Of a DNA stretch of 64,000 bases, positions 50,752 to 59,724 are shown piece after piece (within the stretch, counting starts at the first letter, position 1; every line of letters begins with the position of its first letter). The notes below the pieces were generated by a model. It was not told the DNA's origin, searched no databases, and saw nothing but the letters and a program-made list of their open reading frames with translations. The stretch spans positions 2,615,501-2,679,500 of the forward strand of contig NZ_CP048030.1 in NCBI RefSeq assembly GCF_010092425.1. Direction: 5' to 3'. The translations under genes were made by a program, and so were the position numbers. Source of the stretch: Sinimarinibacterium sp. NLF-5-8 (lineage in GTDB: Bacteria > Pseudomonadota > Gammaproteobacteria > Nevskiales > Nevskiaceae).

Positions 50752-51947
50752 GTTGTGGCCTCCGCAGGCTTCCGGGCACCAGTGATGGTCTGCCGCCGGT
50801 TTGCTACCAGCTCAGCCGCCTGGCGCACCGGGTCATCCTCGGTGTGGATGTAGCGCATAAACATGGTTACGGTCTTGTGCGCCGTCAGCACCATGCCAAC
50901 CTTCACCGGGATGCCCGAGTTGGCGATGTCGGTGGCCGAGCGGTGGCGGATGCCGTGCGTGCCGACGTGCGGCACGCCGACCGCCTTGAGGGTGCGGCTC
51001 CAACCGTTGTAATACTCGCCGGTGGTTAGGTGCTCTCCCGGATGACGCGGAGACGGCAGCACGTAGGGGTTGCCTTCCTGCCGGGGAGCCGTCGAGAGCA
51101 ACCGGTAGGCTTCCTCGCTCATAGGCTTGGACATGCCGCCGGTTTTGCTGTCCGGCCAGACCACCCTCCGGTTTTCCAAGTCGATCCACTCCCATTCGAG
51201 CAGCACGATTTCGGAGCGCCGGGCCGCGAACTCGAATTGCAGGCGGATCGCCAACGGGATGACATAGGGGACAAGACCCTCGGCCTCGATCTGCTCAAGG
51301 TGCTTGAACAGCTTGGCCATCTCGTCGTCGGTGATGAGACGGGTTGTCTTGCCGCCGGTGTACAGCGGGATATGCCGGCACGGGTTAGAGCCGTCCGGGC
51401 GATAGCCCCAAACTTCGGCTAGGTTGAACATCTTGCGCAGGACGGCCAGCGCCTTGTTCGCCTCGCCCGGCTTGTAGTCCAGCTTCTTCATCATCGCCGC
51501 CACGTCGGGGCGCTTCACGTCCTGCACCTTCATGCGGCCCAGGATCGGAATGATGTTGCGGTCGATGTTGCCCTGGTAGCCCTTCTGCGTGCTGGGCTTG
51601 TTGCGGTGCTTGGAGTAGTCCTCCATGAACTTCGCGCACAGTTCCTTGACTGTCGGCGCCTTGCGCGCCTCGGCCTTGGCGGCGCCGGGATCGCCGCCCC
51701 GGCGAACCTCGGCCAGCCAGTTCTGCGCCAGCGAGCGGGCCTGCTCGACGGTCAGTTCTCCGTACAGGCCCAAGGCGGGCTTGCGACGCTCGCCGGCGTT
51801 CGTCCGGTACTGGAGCATGAACACCTTGCGGCCCGCTGGCGTGATCTTGCACAGGAAGCCGGGAACGAGGGTATCGCGCAGCTCGATGGGCTGCGCCTGG
51901 GGTTGTGCCGCATCGACTGCGGACTTGGTGAGTTTGATCTTGGCCAT
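50748..51947 (-). CDS. int: Tyrosine integrase of the ICE
   Basis: From the ATG at 51,947 (AAGGAG 11 bp upstream) the protein is 399 aa. It has an N-terminal arm-binding domain (VPGFLCKITPAGRKVFMLQY), a core-binding SAM-like domain and the catalytic domain with Arg in FAARRSEIVLLEW, His-x-x-Arg in THGIRHRSATDIA and Tyr in MFMRYIHTEDD. P4-type integrases of this kind insert ICEs into a short attB. As the outermost gene it marks the right end of the element. Confidence 0.95.
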   Translation of the reverse strand: MAKIKLTKSAVDAAQPQAQPIELRDTLVPGFLCKITPAGRKVFMLQYRTNAGERRKPALGLYGELTVEQARSLAQNWLAEVRRGGDPGAAKAEARKAPTVKELCAKFMEDYSKHRNKPSTQKGYQGNIDRNIIPILGRMKVQDVKRPDVAAMMKKLDYKPGEANKALAVLRKMFNLAEVWGYRPDGSNPCRHIPLYTGGKTTRLITDDEMAKLFKHLEQIEAEGLVPYVIPLAIRLQFEFAARRSEIVLLEWEWIDLENRRVVWPDSKTGGMSKPMSEEAYRLLSTAPRQEGNPYVLPSPRHPGEHLTTGEYYNGWSRTLKAVGVPHVGTHGIRHRSATDIANSGIPVKVGMVLTAHKTVTMFMRYIHTEDDPVRQAAELVANRRQTITGARKPAEATT

Positions 51948-52045
51948 AGCTGACTCCTTTGGAAGACCCGTTTCCAGGAGCCTGTTGGGAGCCAAGCGGT
52001 CGGAAGCCGGGTCAAGTTTCGGAAAGCACCGGCATATGATGAATT

Positions 52046-52086
52046 CGCCTAAGTTATTGATAAACCTGCTGTAGCGGGCTTAGGCG
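52046..52086. other. Candidate attachment-site region (inverted repeat)
   Basis: CGCCTAAG (52,046-52,053) and CTTAGGCG (52,079-52,086) are perfect inverted repeats 25 nt apart, in the gap between the integrase start and the ompA terminator. This is where the ICE-chromosome junction must lie. Without the left end the core repeat cannot be defined. Confidence 0.35.
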
Positions 52087-52124
52087 TAGTCCAGCGAAGT
52101 TCGGTGCTGGAGTCATGCTGAAAC

Positions 52125-52155
52125 AAAAAAACCCCGGATGCCTGCGCATCCGGGG
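52125..52155 (-). terminator. Terminator of ompA
   Basis: CCCCGGATG (52,132-52,140) and CATCCGGGG (52,147-52,155) form a 9-bp stem followed on the minus strand by seven Ts. It is the first clearly chromosomal feature beyond the ICE. Confidence 0.85.
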
Positions 52156-52192
52156 TTTGCCTGTCTGCAGCACGATCGCTGCGGAGGACGGC

Positions 52193-53377
52193 TCAGCGCG
52201 TCAAAACGTGAAACTCGACGCGGCGGTTTTCGGCACGGCCATCGGCGGTGTCGTTGGAGGCAATCGGCTTGGCCTTGCCGTAACCCTTGGCGGTCAGGCG
52301 TGAGCCGGCAATGCCCTGGCCGATCAGGTATTCACGCACGGCGTTGGCGCGCTGTTGTGAAACCTTCTGGTTGGCGGCGACGCTGCCGATGGCATCCGTG
52401 TGACCGGCAATCTCGACGGTCATCGACTGCTGACCCTTGAGGCCTTCCACCACCCGAGCCAGCGACTGCTTGGCGTCAGCGGTCAGGCGGCTGGAGTTGA
52501 ACTCGAACGAAACGCTGTTGAGCACGGCAACGGTCTGTTTTTCGATCACGCAGCCCTGTTCGTCCACCTTGAAACCGGCGGGCGTATTCGGGCAGCGATC
52601 GAGGCTGTTGGGCACACCGTCACCATCGTCATCGAGCGGGCAACCGTTGGCATCAACCTGGATGCCGGCAGGCGTGCCGGGGCAGCGATCCTGACTGTCG
52701 GGCACGCCATCGCCATCGGTATCCGGCGGCGGCAGCGGGCAGCCCTTGGCATCGACCGGCGTTCCCGGCGCGGTGCCCGGGCATTGGTCGATGGAGTCGC
52801 GCACGCCATCACCATCGCTGTCGCCATCGACGATCACCGGTGCTGGTGCAGGTGCTGTGCCCAGCGCATATTCAAAACCGATGCCCAGACGGGTATCGAA
52901 CTGGGTGCTGTCCTTGAACGAGTCGTTGAAAGTGGCGTATTCGCGCACTTCGAATCGGGTGGACCAGTTCTTGATCAGCGGCACCCGCAGGCCAAGACCC
53001 ACATTGAGGTAAGGCGAGGTGTCGTTTTTGGCTGCGGTGCGGTCAAACATCGCACCCGCACCCCCGATCAGAAAGCCGCTGAGCACAGGCGTACCGGCAA
53101 AGGTGTAACGCAGATCGGCGCCGAGATGGTGTGCACGGTCGGAGCCACTGGCATATTTGCGCTGATAGCGTGCCGTGCCTGCGTTGAATTCGAGATCCAG
53201 CGCCTCGGCAAGCGGCAACCCGTAGAGCAAGGTAAAGCCGGAGCCATCCTTGGTGTTGCGAACCGAATCGGTAAACGTGTAGTCGCCGAGCAGGCCCAGA
53301 TAGCCCGGCTCCAGTGCGTGTGCGGATGACCAGGCCATACTGGCCATCGCTGCCGCAACAAAGATTTTTTTCTTCAT
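52193..53377 (-). CDS. OmpA-family outer-membrane protein with thrombospondin type 3 repeats
   Basis: The 394-aa protein has a signal peptide (AAAMASMAWSSAHA), an eight-stranded barrel-like domain to about 210, three calcium-binding-type repeats (DSDGDGVRDSIDQCPGTAPG and two similar DxDGDGVPxSxDRCP units) and a C-terminal OmpA peptidoglycan-binding domain (ITVEIAGHTDAIG-like TVEIAGHTDAIGS, NQKVSQQRANAVREYLIGQG). It anchors outer membrane to cell wall. Confidence 0.93.
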   Translation of the reverse strand: MKKKIFVAAAMASMAWSSAHALEPGYLGLLGDYTFTDSVRNTKDGSGFTLLYGLPLAEALDLEFNAGTARYQRKYASGSDRAHHLGADLRYTFAGTPVLSGFLIGGAGAMFDRTAAKNDTSPYLNVGLGLRVPLIKNWSTRFEVREYATFNDSFKDSTQFDTRLGIGFEYALGTAPAPAPVIVDGDSDGDGVRDSIDQCPGTAPGTPVDAKGCPLPPPDTDGDGVPDSQDRCPGTPAGIQVDANGCPLDDDGDGVPNSLDRCPNTPAGFKVDEQGCVIEKQTVAVLNSVSFEFNSSRLTADAKQSLARVVEGLKGQQSMTVEIAGHTDAIGSVAANQKVSQQRANAVREYLIGQGIAGSRLTAKGYGKAKPIASNDTADGRAENRRVEFHVLTR

Positions 53378-53613
53378 GTGTTACAGGTCCTTTGTGAAGG
53401 GGTGCAAAGTGGATGAAACATGTCTGGCACAAAAAACGACCGTCATAGTGTAGCGGGGTTGGGCGTCTCACCCAATCCGTGACCGGTGGTGGTGGCCGCG
53501 GATTCGGGGGATAGTCGCCGCGTTTGTGACCCAGGCCACACCCAGGCACCGAGAGGCTTTGCGGTGTTGAATGATTTCATTGTTTAATGTCACGTTCTTC
53601 GAGGGGGAGACTC

Positions 53614-54351
53614 ATGAGCAAGGCACTCGCAGGTGAAAAGGTGTCCGGTTTTGCGTCCAGATTGCTGGATCGCCTGCCAGGACGTGAATACGCACAAGAG
53701 CAGATCGAGCGGGTTGAGCGCCGGGTTTTGACGCAGCTCAAGCAGCGGCTGGATCAGCTTGAATCGCGCGCGGGGCAATCGGTTTCGGTTTCGGTACTGG
53801 CGGTTCAGCAAAACCAGTTTGCCAGCAGCGGCTCGGCCGATCTGATCCATGAATCCCCGGCGCGGCTGCTGATGAATCTGCTGGAGATGTCCAACCAGCA
53901 GGATCGCGCGCGCGCGCAGCAAGGTTTTTTTGCCCTGGTTCTGGGCAGTCTGCTGCCGGATGAGGCGCGCGTTCTGGCTGCGATGGCGGATGGCACTCCG
54001 CATCCGGTGCTGGATTTGATGGTGGGCTCCAAGATCGGACTGGCCACCCAGCCGGCGCTGGAGCTGATCTCCAGTGTGGGACGCGATGCAGGCGTGCAGC
54101 TCAATGAGCTGACGCCGGTTTATCTGCGCCGGCTGATGAACTGGGGGCTGGTCGAGCGGCAGATACAGGAAGCGTCTGATCTGCGAACCAAATACGAAAT
54201 TCTCGAAACCGACTCGGCGTTGCGCGCCACCATTGCCCGCTATACCGCAGCCGGGATGCGCACCCGTATCGTTCGTTCGCAGATTCGCGGCACGGCAATC
54301 GCCCAGACCCTGTGGGACAGTGCGCAATTGAGCGAGATGCCGACGTTTTAA
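53614..54351 (+). CDS. Abi-alpha/DUF4393-like protein
   Basis: From the ATG at 53,614 (GAGGGGGAG upstream) the protein is 245 aa, mainly helical. The core (FFALVLGSLLPDEARVLAAM, YLRRLMNWGLVERQ) resembles the Abi-alpha/DUF4393 family, whose name comes from abortive-infection proteins but whose role in chromosomes is unknown. It lies upstream of the DUF445 gene on the same strand. Confidence 0.6.
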   Translation: MSKALAGEKVSGFASRLLDRLPGREYAQEQIERVERRVLTQLKQRLDQLESRAGQSVSVSVLAVQQNQFASSGSADLIHESPARLLMNLLEMSNQQDRARAQQGFFALVLGSLLPDEARVLAAMADGTPHPVLDLMVGSKIGLATQPALELISSVGRDAGVQLNELTPVYLRRLMNWGLVERQIQEASDLRTKYEILETDSALRATIARYTAAGMRTRIVRSQIRGTAIAQTLWDSAQLSEMPTF

Positions 54352-54413
54352 GGTTGGTCAGGCGCAGTGTCTGATTTTTTGATCATCAAAGTGTGAGTGG
54401 ACAGGAGAGCGGT

Positions 54414-55718
54414 ATGCATATACAGACGTGGGCACAGATCGTTGCCGATGTGCAATTGAACTGGCATCTATATGTGGCGATGCCCTTTGTTGCAGCGGCA
54501 ATCGGCTATGTCACCAAGATCGTGGCGATCCGGATGATGTTCGAGCCGATCGAGTTCATCGGCAAGCCGCCCTATCTTGGCTGGCAGGGCATCGTGCCGC
54601 GCAAGGCCGCGATCATGGCCGGCATCGCCTGCGACACCATGACCACCAAGCTGATCCGTCCCGAGGATGTGTTCGGCAAACTGGATCCGGATCGCATCGC
54701 CCAGGAACTTGAAAAGCCGTTGCTGGGCGCGGTGGACGACATCGTCCGCGAGGTTGCCGAGCAATACTCGCCGGGGCTGTGGGAAGCGGCGCCGGATGCG
54801 ATCAAGCAACTGATCATCCGTCGCATTCAGGAAGAAGCCCCGAATATCGTTCGGGACATCATGATCGACATCAAAAAGAACATCGACTCGGTGTTCAATC
54901 TCAAAGACATGGTGGTCACCAACCTTCTGCGCGACAAACCGCTGCTCAATTCGATTTTTCTGGAAGTCGGACATAAGGAATTTGCCTTCATTCGCAACTC
55001 CGGCCTGTTCTTTGGCTTTCTGATCGGCATTGTCCAGGCCGTGGTATGGGGGCTGACGCAAAACGTCTGGGTGATGCCGCTGTTCGGCGGCTTTACCGGC
55101 TGGTTCACCGACTGGCTGGCATTGAAGATGATCTTCAGCCCCAAGTACCCCACCAAGTACCTTGGCGGGCTGATCCGCTGGCATGGCCTGTTCATGAAGC
55201 ATCGTGAAGATGTTTCGGCGGAATATGGCCGCATGATCGCGCGCCAGATCGTCACGCCGAAGAACATCATCGACGCCATCTTGCGCGGGCCGTTGTCGGA
55301 TCGCCTGTTCACCATGGTGCAGAAGCAGGTGCAGCGTGTGGTGGACGATCAGGCCGGGCTGGCCAAGCCGTTCGTGGTGTTTGCCGTTGGCAGCGCCAAA
55401 TACATCGAACTCAAGCGCACCGTTTCCGACGCCATCATCAAACGCCTGCCGGAAACGCTGGCGCATGTCGAAAACTACGCGGCCGAGGCGATGGATCTGG
55501 AAAACATGCTGGCCGAAAAGATGAAAGAGCTGTCGATCGAGGAGTTCGAAGCCCTGTTGCACCCGGCCTTTGAGCAGGATGAATGGATTCTGATCACCGT
55601 TGGTGCCGTACTCGGGTTTCTCGTCGGTGAACTGCAGGTGCATGTGATGCTGCACTTTGCCAAGCACCCCCCGGAAGCCACGGTTTCGGCGATCCAGCAT
55701 CTGACCGGGCTGGCATGA
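54414..55718 (+). CDS. DUF445 membrane protein
   Basis: The 434-aa protein has an N-terminal membrane helix (YVAMPFVAAAIGYVTKIVAI) followed by RMMFEPIEF, a middle pair (FGFLIGIVQAVVWGL, MPLFGGFTGWFTDWLALKMI) and a C-terminal helix (ILITVGAVLGFLVGELQV). The repeated GGFTGWFTDWLALKMIF-type motif is diagnostic of DUF445. The function is unknown. It overlaps the following small gene by 4 bp. Confidence 0.9.
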   Translation: MHIQTWAQIVADVQLNWHLYVAMPFVAAAIGYVTKIVAIRMMFEPIEFIGKPPYLGWQGIVPRKAAIMAGIACDTMTTKLIRPEDVFGKLDPDRIAQELEKPLLGAVDDIVREVAEQYSPGLWEAAPDAIKQLIIRRIQEEAPNIVRDIMIDIKKNIDSVFNLKDMVVTNLLRDKPLLNSIFLEVGHKEFAFIRNSGLFFGFLIGIVQAVVWGLTQNVWVMPLFGGFTGWFTDWLALKMIFSPKYPTKYLGGLIRWHGLFMKHREDVSAEYGRMIARQIVTPKNIIDAILRGPLSDRLFTMVQKQVQRVVDDQAGLAKPFVVFAVGSAKYIELKRTVSDAIIKRLPETLAHVENYAAEAMDLENMLAEKMKELSIEEFEALLHPAFEQDEWILITVGAVLGFLVGELQVHVMLHFAKHPPEATVSAIQHLTGLA

Positions 55719-55915
55719 GCAGCAACCACTGGATCTTTGCTGTCTTGTTCATCACGCCGATCGTGGTCGGCATGCTGATCCATCGCGTGCGCTATCGTCG
55801 GCTGGTCCGACGCAAGATGGCCGAGGCGTTGCACGCGCAGTTCAAGGAAGAAATCAAGCGGCGGATTCTGCTTCAGCTCAGCGGCCAGGATCCGGGGCAG
55901 CCGCCCAAGCCCTGA
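55715..55915 (+). CDS. Small single-pass membrane protein
   Basis: A 66-aa product with one membrane helix (WIFAVLFITPIVVGMLI) and a basic cytoplasmic tail. It overlaps the DUF445 gene by 4 bp, so it is probably a partner of that protein. No family was recognised. Confidence 0.7.
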   Translation: MSSNHWIFAVLFITPIVVGMLIHRVRYRRLVRRKMAEALHAQFKEEIKRRILLQLSGQDPGQPPKP

Positions 55916-55934
55916 ACCGCGGCCGGACGCACCC

Positions 55935-55977
55935 GACAGGCACCCGCCGCCGATTGCGGCGGGTGCCTGTCTTTTTT
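55935..55977 (+). terminator. Strong intrinsic terminator
   Basis: A 16-bp perfect stem (55,935-55,950 with 55,956-55,971, 5-nt loop) is followed by six Ts. It ends the DUF4393-DUF445 transcript. Confidence 0.93.
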
Positions 55978-56143
55978 GTCCCGGCGCCGTTTCGGCAACT
56001 GCACGCAGGGTTTGGCACGTTTTTTGATCTTCACGGCCTGTCCCCAAGGACTGCGAATCGGCCCTTGCCGCGCGCGTTCGCGGATAATGCGCGCCCTTGT
56101 TTTGGGTTTACCCGTGCGCGCCGCGCACACAGCAGGATTTGCC

Positions 56144-57517
56144 ATGCGCCACCCCGTTGTCGATGCCGTTATTTCCCCCAGTCACAATCTGCCGCTGCTG
56201 TCGCGTACCGAAGTGGCGCGCATGCTCGATGCCAGCCAGGGGCAGTTGCACACCCTGTTTCGCAACTGTTCACTCGCTGTATTGAGCACAGGACACGATA
56301 TTGGCGATGGACAGGAGCTGATTGACCGCTATCCGGATTTTGACGTGCGCGTTTCGCCCCGTGAGCGCGGTCTGCAACTGCACTTGCGCAATGCCCCGGC
56401 ACAGGCGTTTGTGGACGGACACATCATTCAAGGCATCCGCGAGCATCTGTTTGCCGTGCTGCGTGATGTGGTCTACGCCGCCGAACAGATCATCGACCAG
56501 CCTGCGTTCGACCTGTCCTGCTCCGACGGCCTGACCGATGCGGTGTTTCACATCCTGCGTAATGCCGGTGTGCTGAAAATCGGCACCCGGCAGCAGCAAC
56601 TGGTGGTGTGCTGGGGTGGTCACGCCATTTCCCGGCACGAATACGACTACAGCAAATATGTGGGCTACCACCTGGGTTTGCGCGGGCTGGATGTCTGTAC
56701 CGGCTGCGGCATCGGCGCGATGAAAGGGCCGATGAAGGGCGCGGCGGTCGGCCATGCCAAGCAGCGCATCACCCGCGGGCGCTACATCGGCATCAGTGAG
56801 CCGGGGATCATCGCCGCCGAAGCGCCCAATCCCATCGTCAACGCGCTGGTGATCATGCCCGACATCGAAAAGCGCCTGGAAGCGTTTGTGCGCATGGCGC
56901 ACGGCATCATCATCTTCCCCGGCGGGGTCGGCACGGCTGAAGAAATTCTCTATCTGCTCGGCATTTTGTTGCACCCTGACAATGCCGAACTGCCATTTCC
57001 CCTGATTTTTACCGGCCCGGCCTCGGCCGCCGAATACTTTGCGCGCATCGATGACTTCATCGTCAACACACTGGGCGAGGCGGCGCGCGCGCGTTACCGG
57101 ATCATCATCGACGATCCCGAACAGGTCGCGCGCGAAATGCAAGCCGGCGTGGCCGGGGTGCGCGCGTTTCGCGCCGAGCGTGACGACGCCTACTGCTTCA
57201 ACTGGCAGTTGCAGATCGAGGCCGCATTTCAGCAGCCCTTCATTCCCACCCACGCGCACATGGCCGCGCTGGACCTGCGCCGCGAGCAGCCGCCACATCA
57301 ACTGGCGGCACAGTTGCGCCGCGCGTTTTCCGGGGTGGTGGCCGGCAACGTCAAGGCCGATGGCATTGACGCGGTGGCTCGGCATGGGCCATTCGAACTG
57401 CACGGCGACCCCGCCATCATGGTGCGCATGGATGCCCTGCTGACCCGTTTTGCCGAGCAAAAACGCATGAAGCTCCCCGGCAAGCAATACCAGCCCTGCT
57501 ACCGGATTGTCCGCTGA
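56144..57517 (+). CDS. ppnN: PpnN-type pyrimidine/purine nucleotide 5'-monophosphate nucleosidase
   Basis: From the ATG at 56,144 the protein is 457 aa, close to E. coli PpnN. It has the N-terminal PpnN domain (LHTLFRNCSLAVLSTGHDIG), the LOG nucleotide-binding motifs (VCTGCGIGAMKGPMKGAAVG, FPGGVGTAEEILYLLG) and the C-terminal domain with RADGIDAVA-like KADGIDAVARHGPFEL. It cleaves nucleoside monophosphates to base and ribose 5-phosphate; the family is a (p)ppGpp target. Confidence 0.93.
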   Translation: MRHPVVDAVISPSHNLPLLSRTEVARMLDASQGQLHTLFRNCSLAVLSTGHDIGDGQELIDRYPDFDVRVSPRERGLQLHLRNAPAQAFVDGHIIQGIREHLFAVLRDVVYAAEQIIDQPAFDLSCSDGLTDAVFHILRNAGVLKIGTRQQQLVVCWGGHAISRHEYDYSKYVGYHLGLRGLDVCTGCGIGAMKGPMKGAAVGHAKQRITRGRYIGISEPGIIAAEAPNPIVNALVIMPDIEKRLEAFVRMAHGIIIFPGGVGTAEEILYLLGILLHPDNAELPFPLIFTGPASAAEYFARIDDFIVNTLGEAARARYRIIIDDPEQVAREMQAGVAGVRAFRAERDDAYCFNWQLQIEAAFQQPFIPTHAHMAALDLRREQPPHQLAAQLRRAFSGVVAGNVKADGIDAVARHGPFELHGDPAIMVRMDALLTRFAEQKRMKLPGKQYQPCYRIVR

Positions 57518-57553
57518 GCGTGTCCGCCAATCGCATCGATCGAGGCACACGTT

Positions 57554-58078
57554 ATGCTTTTGGGCATGAAAGCGTCGTTGATTGCACTGCTGCTGTGGTT
57601 GCCGGGGGTGGCATGGGCTGCCGATGCGATCTATCGCGTCGTCGGTGCCGACGGCGTGGTGCGCTACACCGACAAGCCGCCGCATCCCAACGCGCGGCCA
57701 TTACAGTTGTACGCCCCCGAAAGTGCGGCGGCGCAAACGGCTCCAGCGCGCGCGCGCGCAGAAGTGGTGCCTGAGGCCCTGCGCAAGGCAGCGCGGTTTG
57801 CGGTCAGTGTCGAATCCCCCACGCCCGGGCAGATCATGGCCGCCGATCAGGTCATCTTGGCCGCCAGCGTCATGCCGGGGCTGGTCAGCGGTTTCACCCT
57901 GACCTATCTCATCGACGGTCAGGCCGCCACGCGCGCGCCGGTGCAGACCCTGAGTCTGCGACTCACCCCTTCGATGATCTCGGTGGGCGAACATCGTCTG
58001 CAGGTCGCTGTGCGTGATGATCGCGGACAAGAACTCGCGCGCTCGGCAGAAGTGCGTTTCAGCGTGGTGGCGCCATGA
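57554..58078 (+). CDS. DUF4124-domain periplasmic protein
   Basis: The 174-aa protein has a signal peptide (ALLLWLPGVAWA) and an N-terminal DUF4124 unit (AIYRVVGADGVVRYTDKPPH). The C-terminal half is a beta-rich region. The function is unknown. It overlaps the phosphoesterase gene by 4 bp. Confidence 0.82.
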   Translation: MLLGMKASLIALLLWLPGVAWAADAIYRVVGADGVVRYTDKPPHPNARPLQLYAPESAAAQTAPARARAEVVPEALRKAARFAVSVESPTPGQIMAADQVILAASVMPGLVSGFTLTYLIDGQAATRAPVQTLSLRLTPSMISVGEHRLQVAVRDDRGQELARSAEVRFSVVAP

Positions 58079-58779
58079 CCGTTGCCCCCGCCTCGGCGCG
58101 CCTGCTGTTTTGCGGCGATACGCACGGCAGTCTGGATCACCTGATCGAACTGGCGCGCGCGCATCCCGCACACCAGCTCATTCACGTGGGCGATCTGGCG
58201 CCGCTGTCGGCCCCGCTGGAGCAGTTGCTGCCCGATGACGTGGCGCAGCGCTTCTGGTTCATTCCCGGCAATCACGACTTTGACGAAGATGCCGACATCG
58301 ACCGTCTGCTGGGCTCGGCGTTGGCGGCGCGCAATCTGCATGGACAGGTGCACGAGATCGCTGGGCTGCGCATTGCCGGACTGGGCGGCCATTTTCTCGG
58401 ACGTGTCTGGTATCCGCGCGGCGAACGGCCTGCGGTTTCGCGCAACCGCGCGCAGGCCTTGCAGCGTCTGTCTGCGCGCGAACGCTGGCGTGGCGGGTTG
58501 TCACGCCGCCTGCGCGCCGCAATCTATCCCGACGAGCTCGAAGCGCTGCGCCAGCAACAGGCCGATGTCCTGGTCTGCCACGAAGCGCCCGGCAGTCACC
58601 GCTTTGGATTTCGCGTGCTCGACGAACTGGCGCTGGCGATGGGATGCCAGCTCGTCGTCCATGGCCACCAGCATGAGGATTACCAGAGTCACCTGCCCGG
58701 CAGCCGCGTGCGCGCTATTGGCGTGGGGCTGCGCGGGGTGACCGACTTCAATGGCCGGGTGCTGCGCCCCGGTGAATGA
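58075..58779 (+). CDS. Calcineurin-like metallophosphoesterase
   Basis: A 234-aa protein with the phosphoesterase metal motifs: FCGDTHGSLDHL, HVGDLAPL, GNHDFDED, CHEAPGSH and VHGHQHEDY. The order fits a single-domain calcineurin-like enzyme. The substrate is unknown. Confidence 0.9.
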   Translation: MTVAPASARLLFCGDTHGSLDHLIELARAHPAHQLIHVGDLAPLSAPLEQLLPDDVAQRFWFIPGNHDFDEDADIDRLLGSALAARNLHGQVHEIAGLRIAGLGGHFLGRVWYPRGERPAVSRNRAQALQRLSARERWRGGLSRRLRAAIYPDELEALRQQQADVLVCHEAPGSHRFGFRVLDELALAMGCQLVVHGHQHEDYQSHLPGSRVRAIGVGLRGVTDFNGRVLRPGE

Positions 58780-58795
58780 CCGCGCGCGGATTTGA

Positions 58796-59653
58796 CTACA
58801 GCACGTCGTACAGCTTCAGCCGGTAATCGCGGGTGCGCTCATCCGCCGAACCCAGCCAATTGAACATATCCACCAGCCGTTTGCGCGCCAGGTCATCTTC
58901 AAACTTGCGATCCAGCCGCACCGACTCGATCAGGGCGTCCATGGCCTGCGTCACGTCAGCGCGCGCCAAGGCCTGCTGCGCGACGATGTACGGCGCGCGC
59001 GCCGGGCTGTCCGCCAGCGTATCGGTGGGCGCATCGAGAAAATCCAGCACCCGCAGCATGGCCCTGGCATCGTCGGCCTCGCGCGCGCCGGGCGGGATTT
59101 GTTGCAGCGCCTGCTGCGCCTGTGCGGGCTGCTCCAGCAGCAGCAAGCGTGCCAGCCGCAGCCACACGCCAACCGGCGCTTCCGGCATTTGCGTGGCCTG
59201 CATCAGCCGTGCCAGCGCCTGTTGACGATGGCCGTCGGCCAGCAGCGCATCGACGTCGGCCAGCACATCGGACGGCGCCGGTGGCAGCAACTGTTCCAGC
59301 CATTGTTCGATGGCCGCCTGCGGCTGCACGCCGGTGAACTCATCGGCCACCCGGCCGCCGATCAGCAGCTTGACGTTGGGCAGGCCGCGCACGCCCGCGC
59401 GCTGCACCCATTGTGAGTGCTGATCGGCGTTGACCTTGGCCAGCACCACGCGCCCGGCAAAGCGCCGCACCGCGGCTTCGATCTGCGGCGCAAGCTGCTT
59501 GCACGGCTCGCACCAATCGGCCCAAAAATCCACCAGCACCGGAATCTGCTGCGAACGCTCCACCACTTCGCGGGCAAAGTCGCTCACCTCAATCACTTCT
59601 GCCGCCGCGCCGCCGCCAGCCGACGCGCCTGCTCCAATCAACAATTCAGCCAT
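58796..59653 (-). CDS. Thioredoxin-domain protein, CnoX/YbbN-like
   Basis: From the ATG at 59,653 the protein is 285 aa. An N-terminal thioredoxin fold has the WCEPCK active site and a conserved cis-proline loop (GLPNVKLL). A C-terminal TPR-like helical domain follows (LADVDALLADGHRQQALARL). This two-part layout is that of CnoX, a chaperone-redox protein. Confidence 0.88.
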   Translation of the reverse strand: MAELLIGAGASAGGGAAAEVIEVSDFAREVVERSQQIPVLVDFWADWCEPCKQLAPQIEAAVRRFAGRVVLAKVNADQHSQWVQRAGVRGLPNVKLLIGGRVADEFTGVQPQAAIEQWLEQLLPPAPSDVLADVDALLADGHRQQALARLMQATQMPEAPVGVWLRLARLLLLEQPAQAQQALQQIPPGAREADDARAMLRVLDFLDAPTDTLADSPARAPYIVAQQALARADVTQAMDALIESVRLDRKFEDDLARKRLVDMFNWLGSADERTRDYRLKLYDVL

Positions 59654-59724
59654 GACACTCAATCAACGATCCATAAAGCCTGTATTGCAGCATGAACTGC
59701 GGATTGATGCAGGGGCATGGCCGG

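Larger units (their letters stand above)
1..52100. mobile_element. Tn4371-family ICE, right-hand part (left end outside window)
   Basis: The stretch carries, in Tn4371-like order, a trb type IV secretion operon with traG, a relaxase, traF, parA, repA, an AlpA-like gene, DUF2285/DUF2958/DUF736 proteins, parB, radC and a tyrosine integrase. Accessory genes fill the usual slots between traG and the relaxase and between the regulator and parB. The integrase gene reads inward from the right end, and chromosomal genes begin at the ompA terminator. The right limit is therefore placed between 51,948 and 52,132. The left limit cannot be seen because trbF runs off the window. Confidence 0.88.

Noticed and set aside
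52550-52830. Tandem repeats inside ompA as a possible CRISPR or satellite
   Set aside because: They encode thrombospondin type 3 repeats in frame and vary as protein repeats do.
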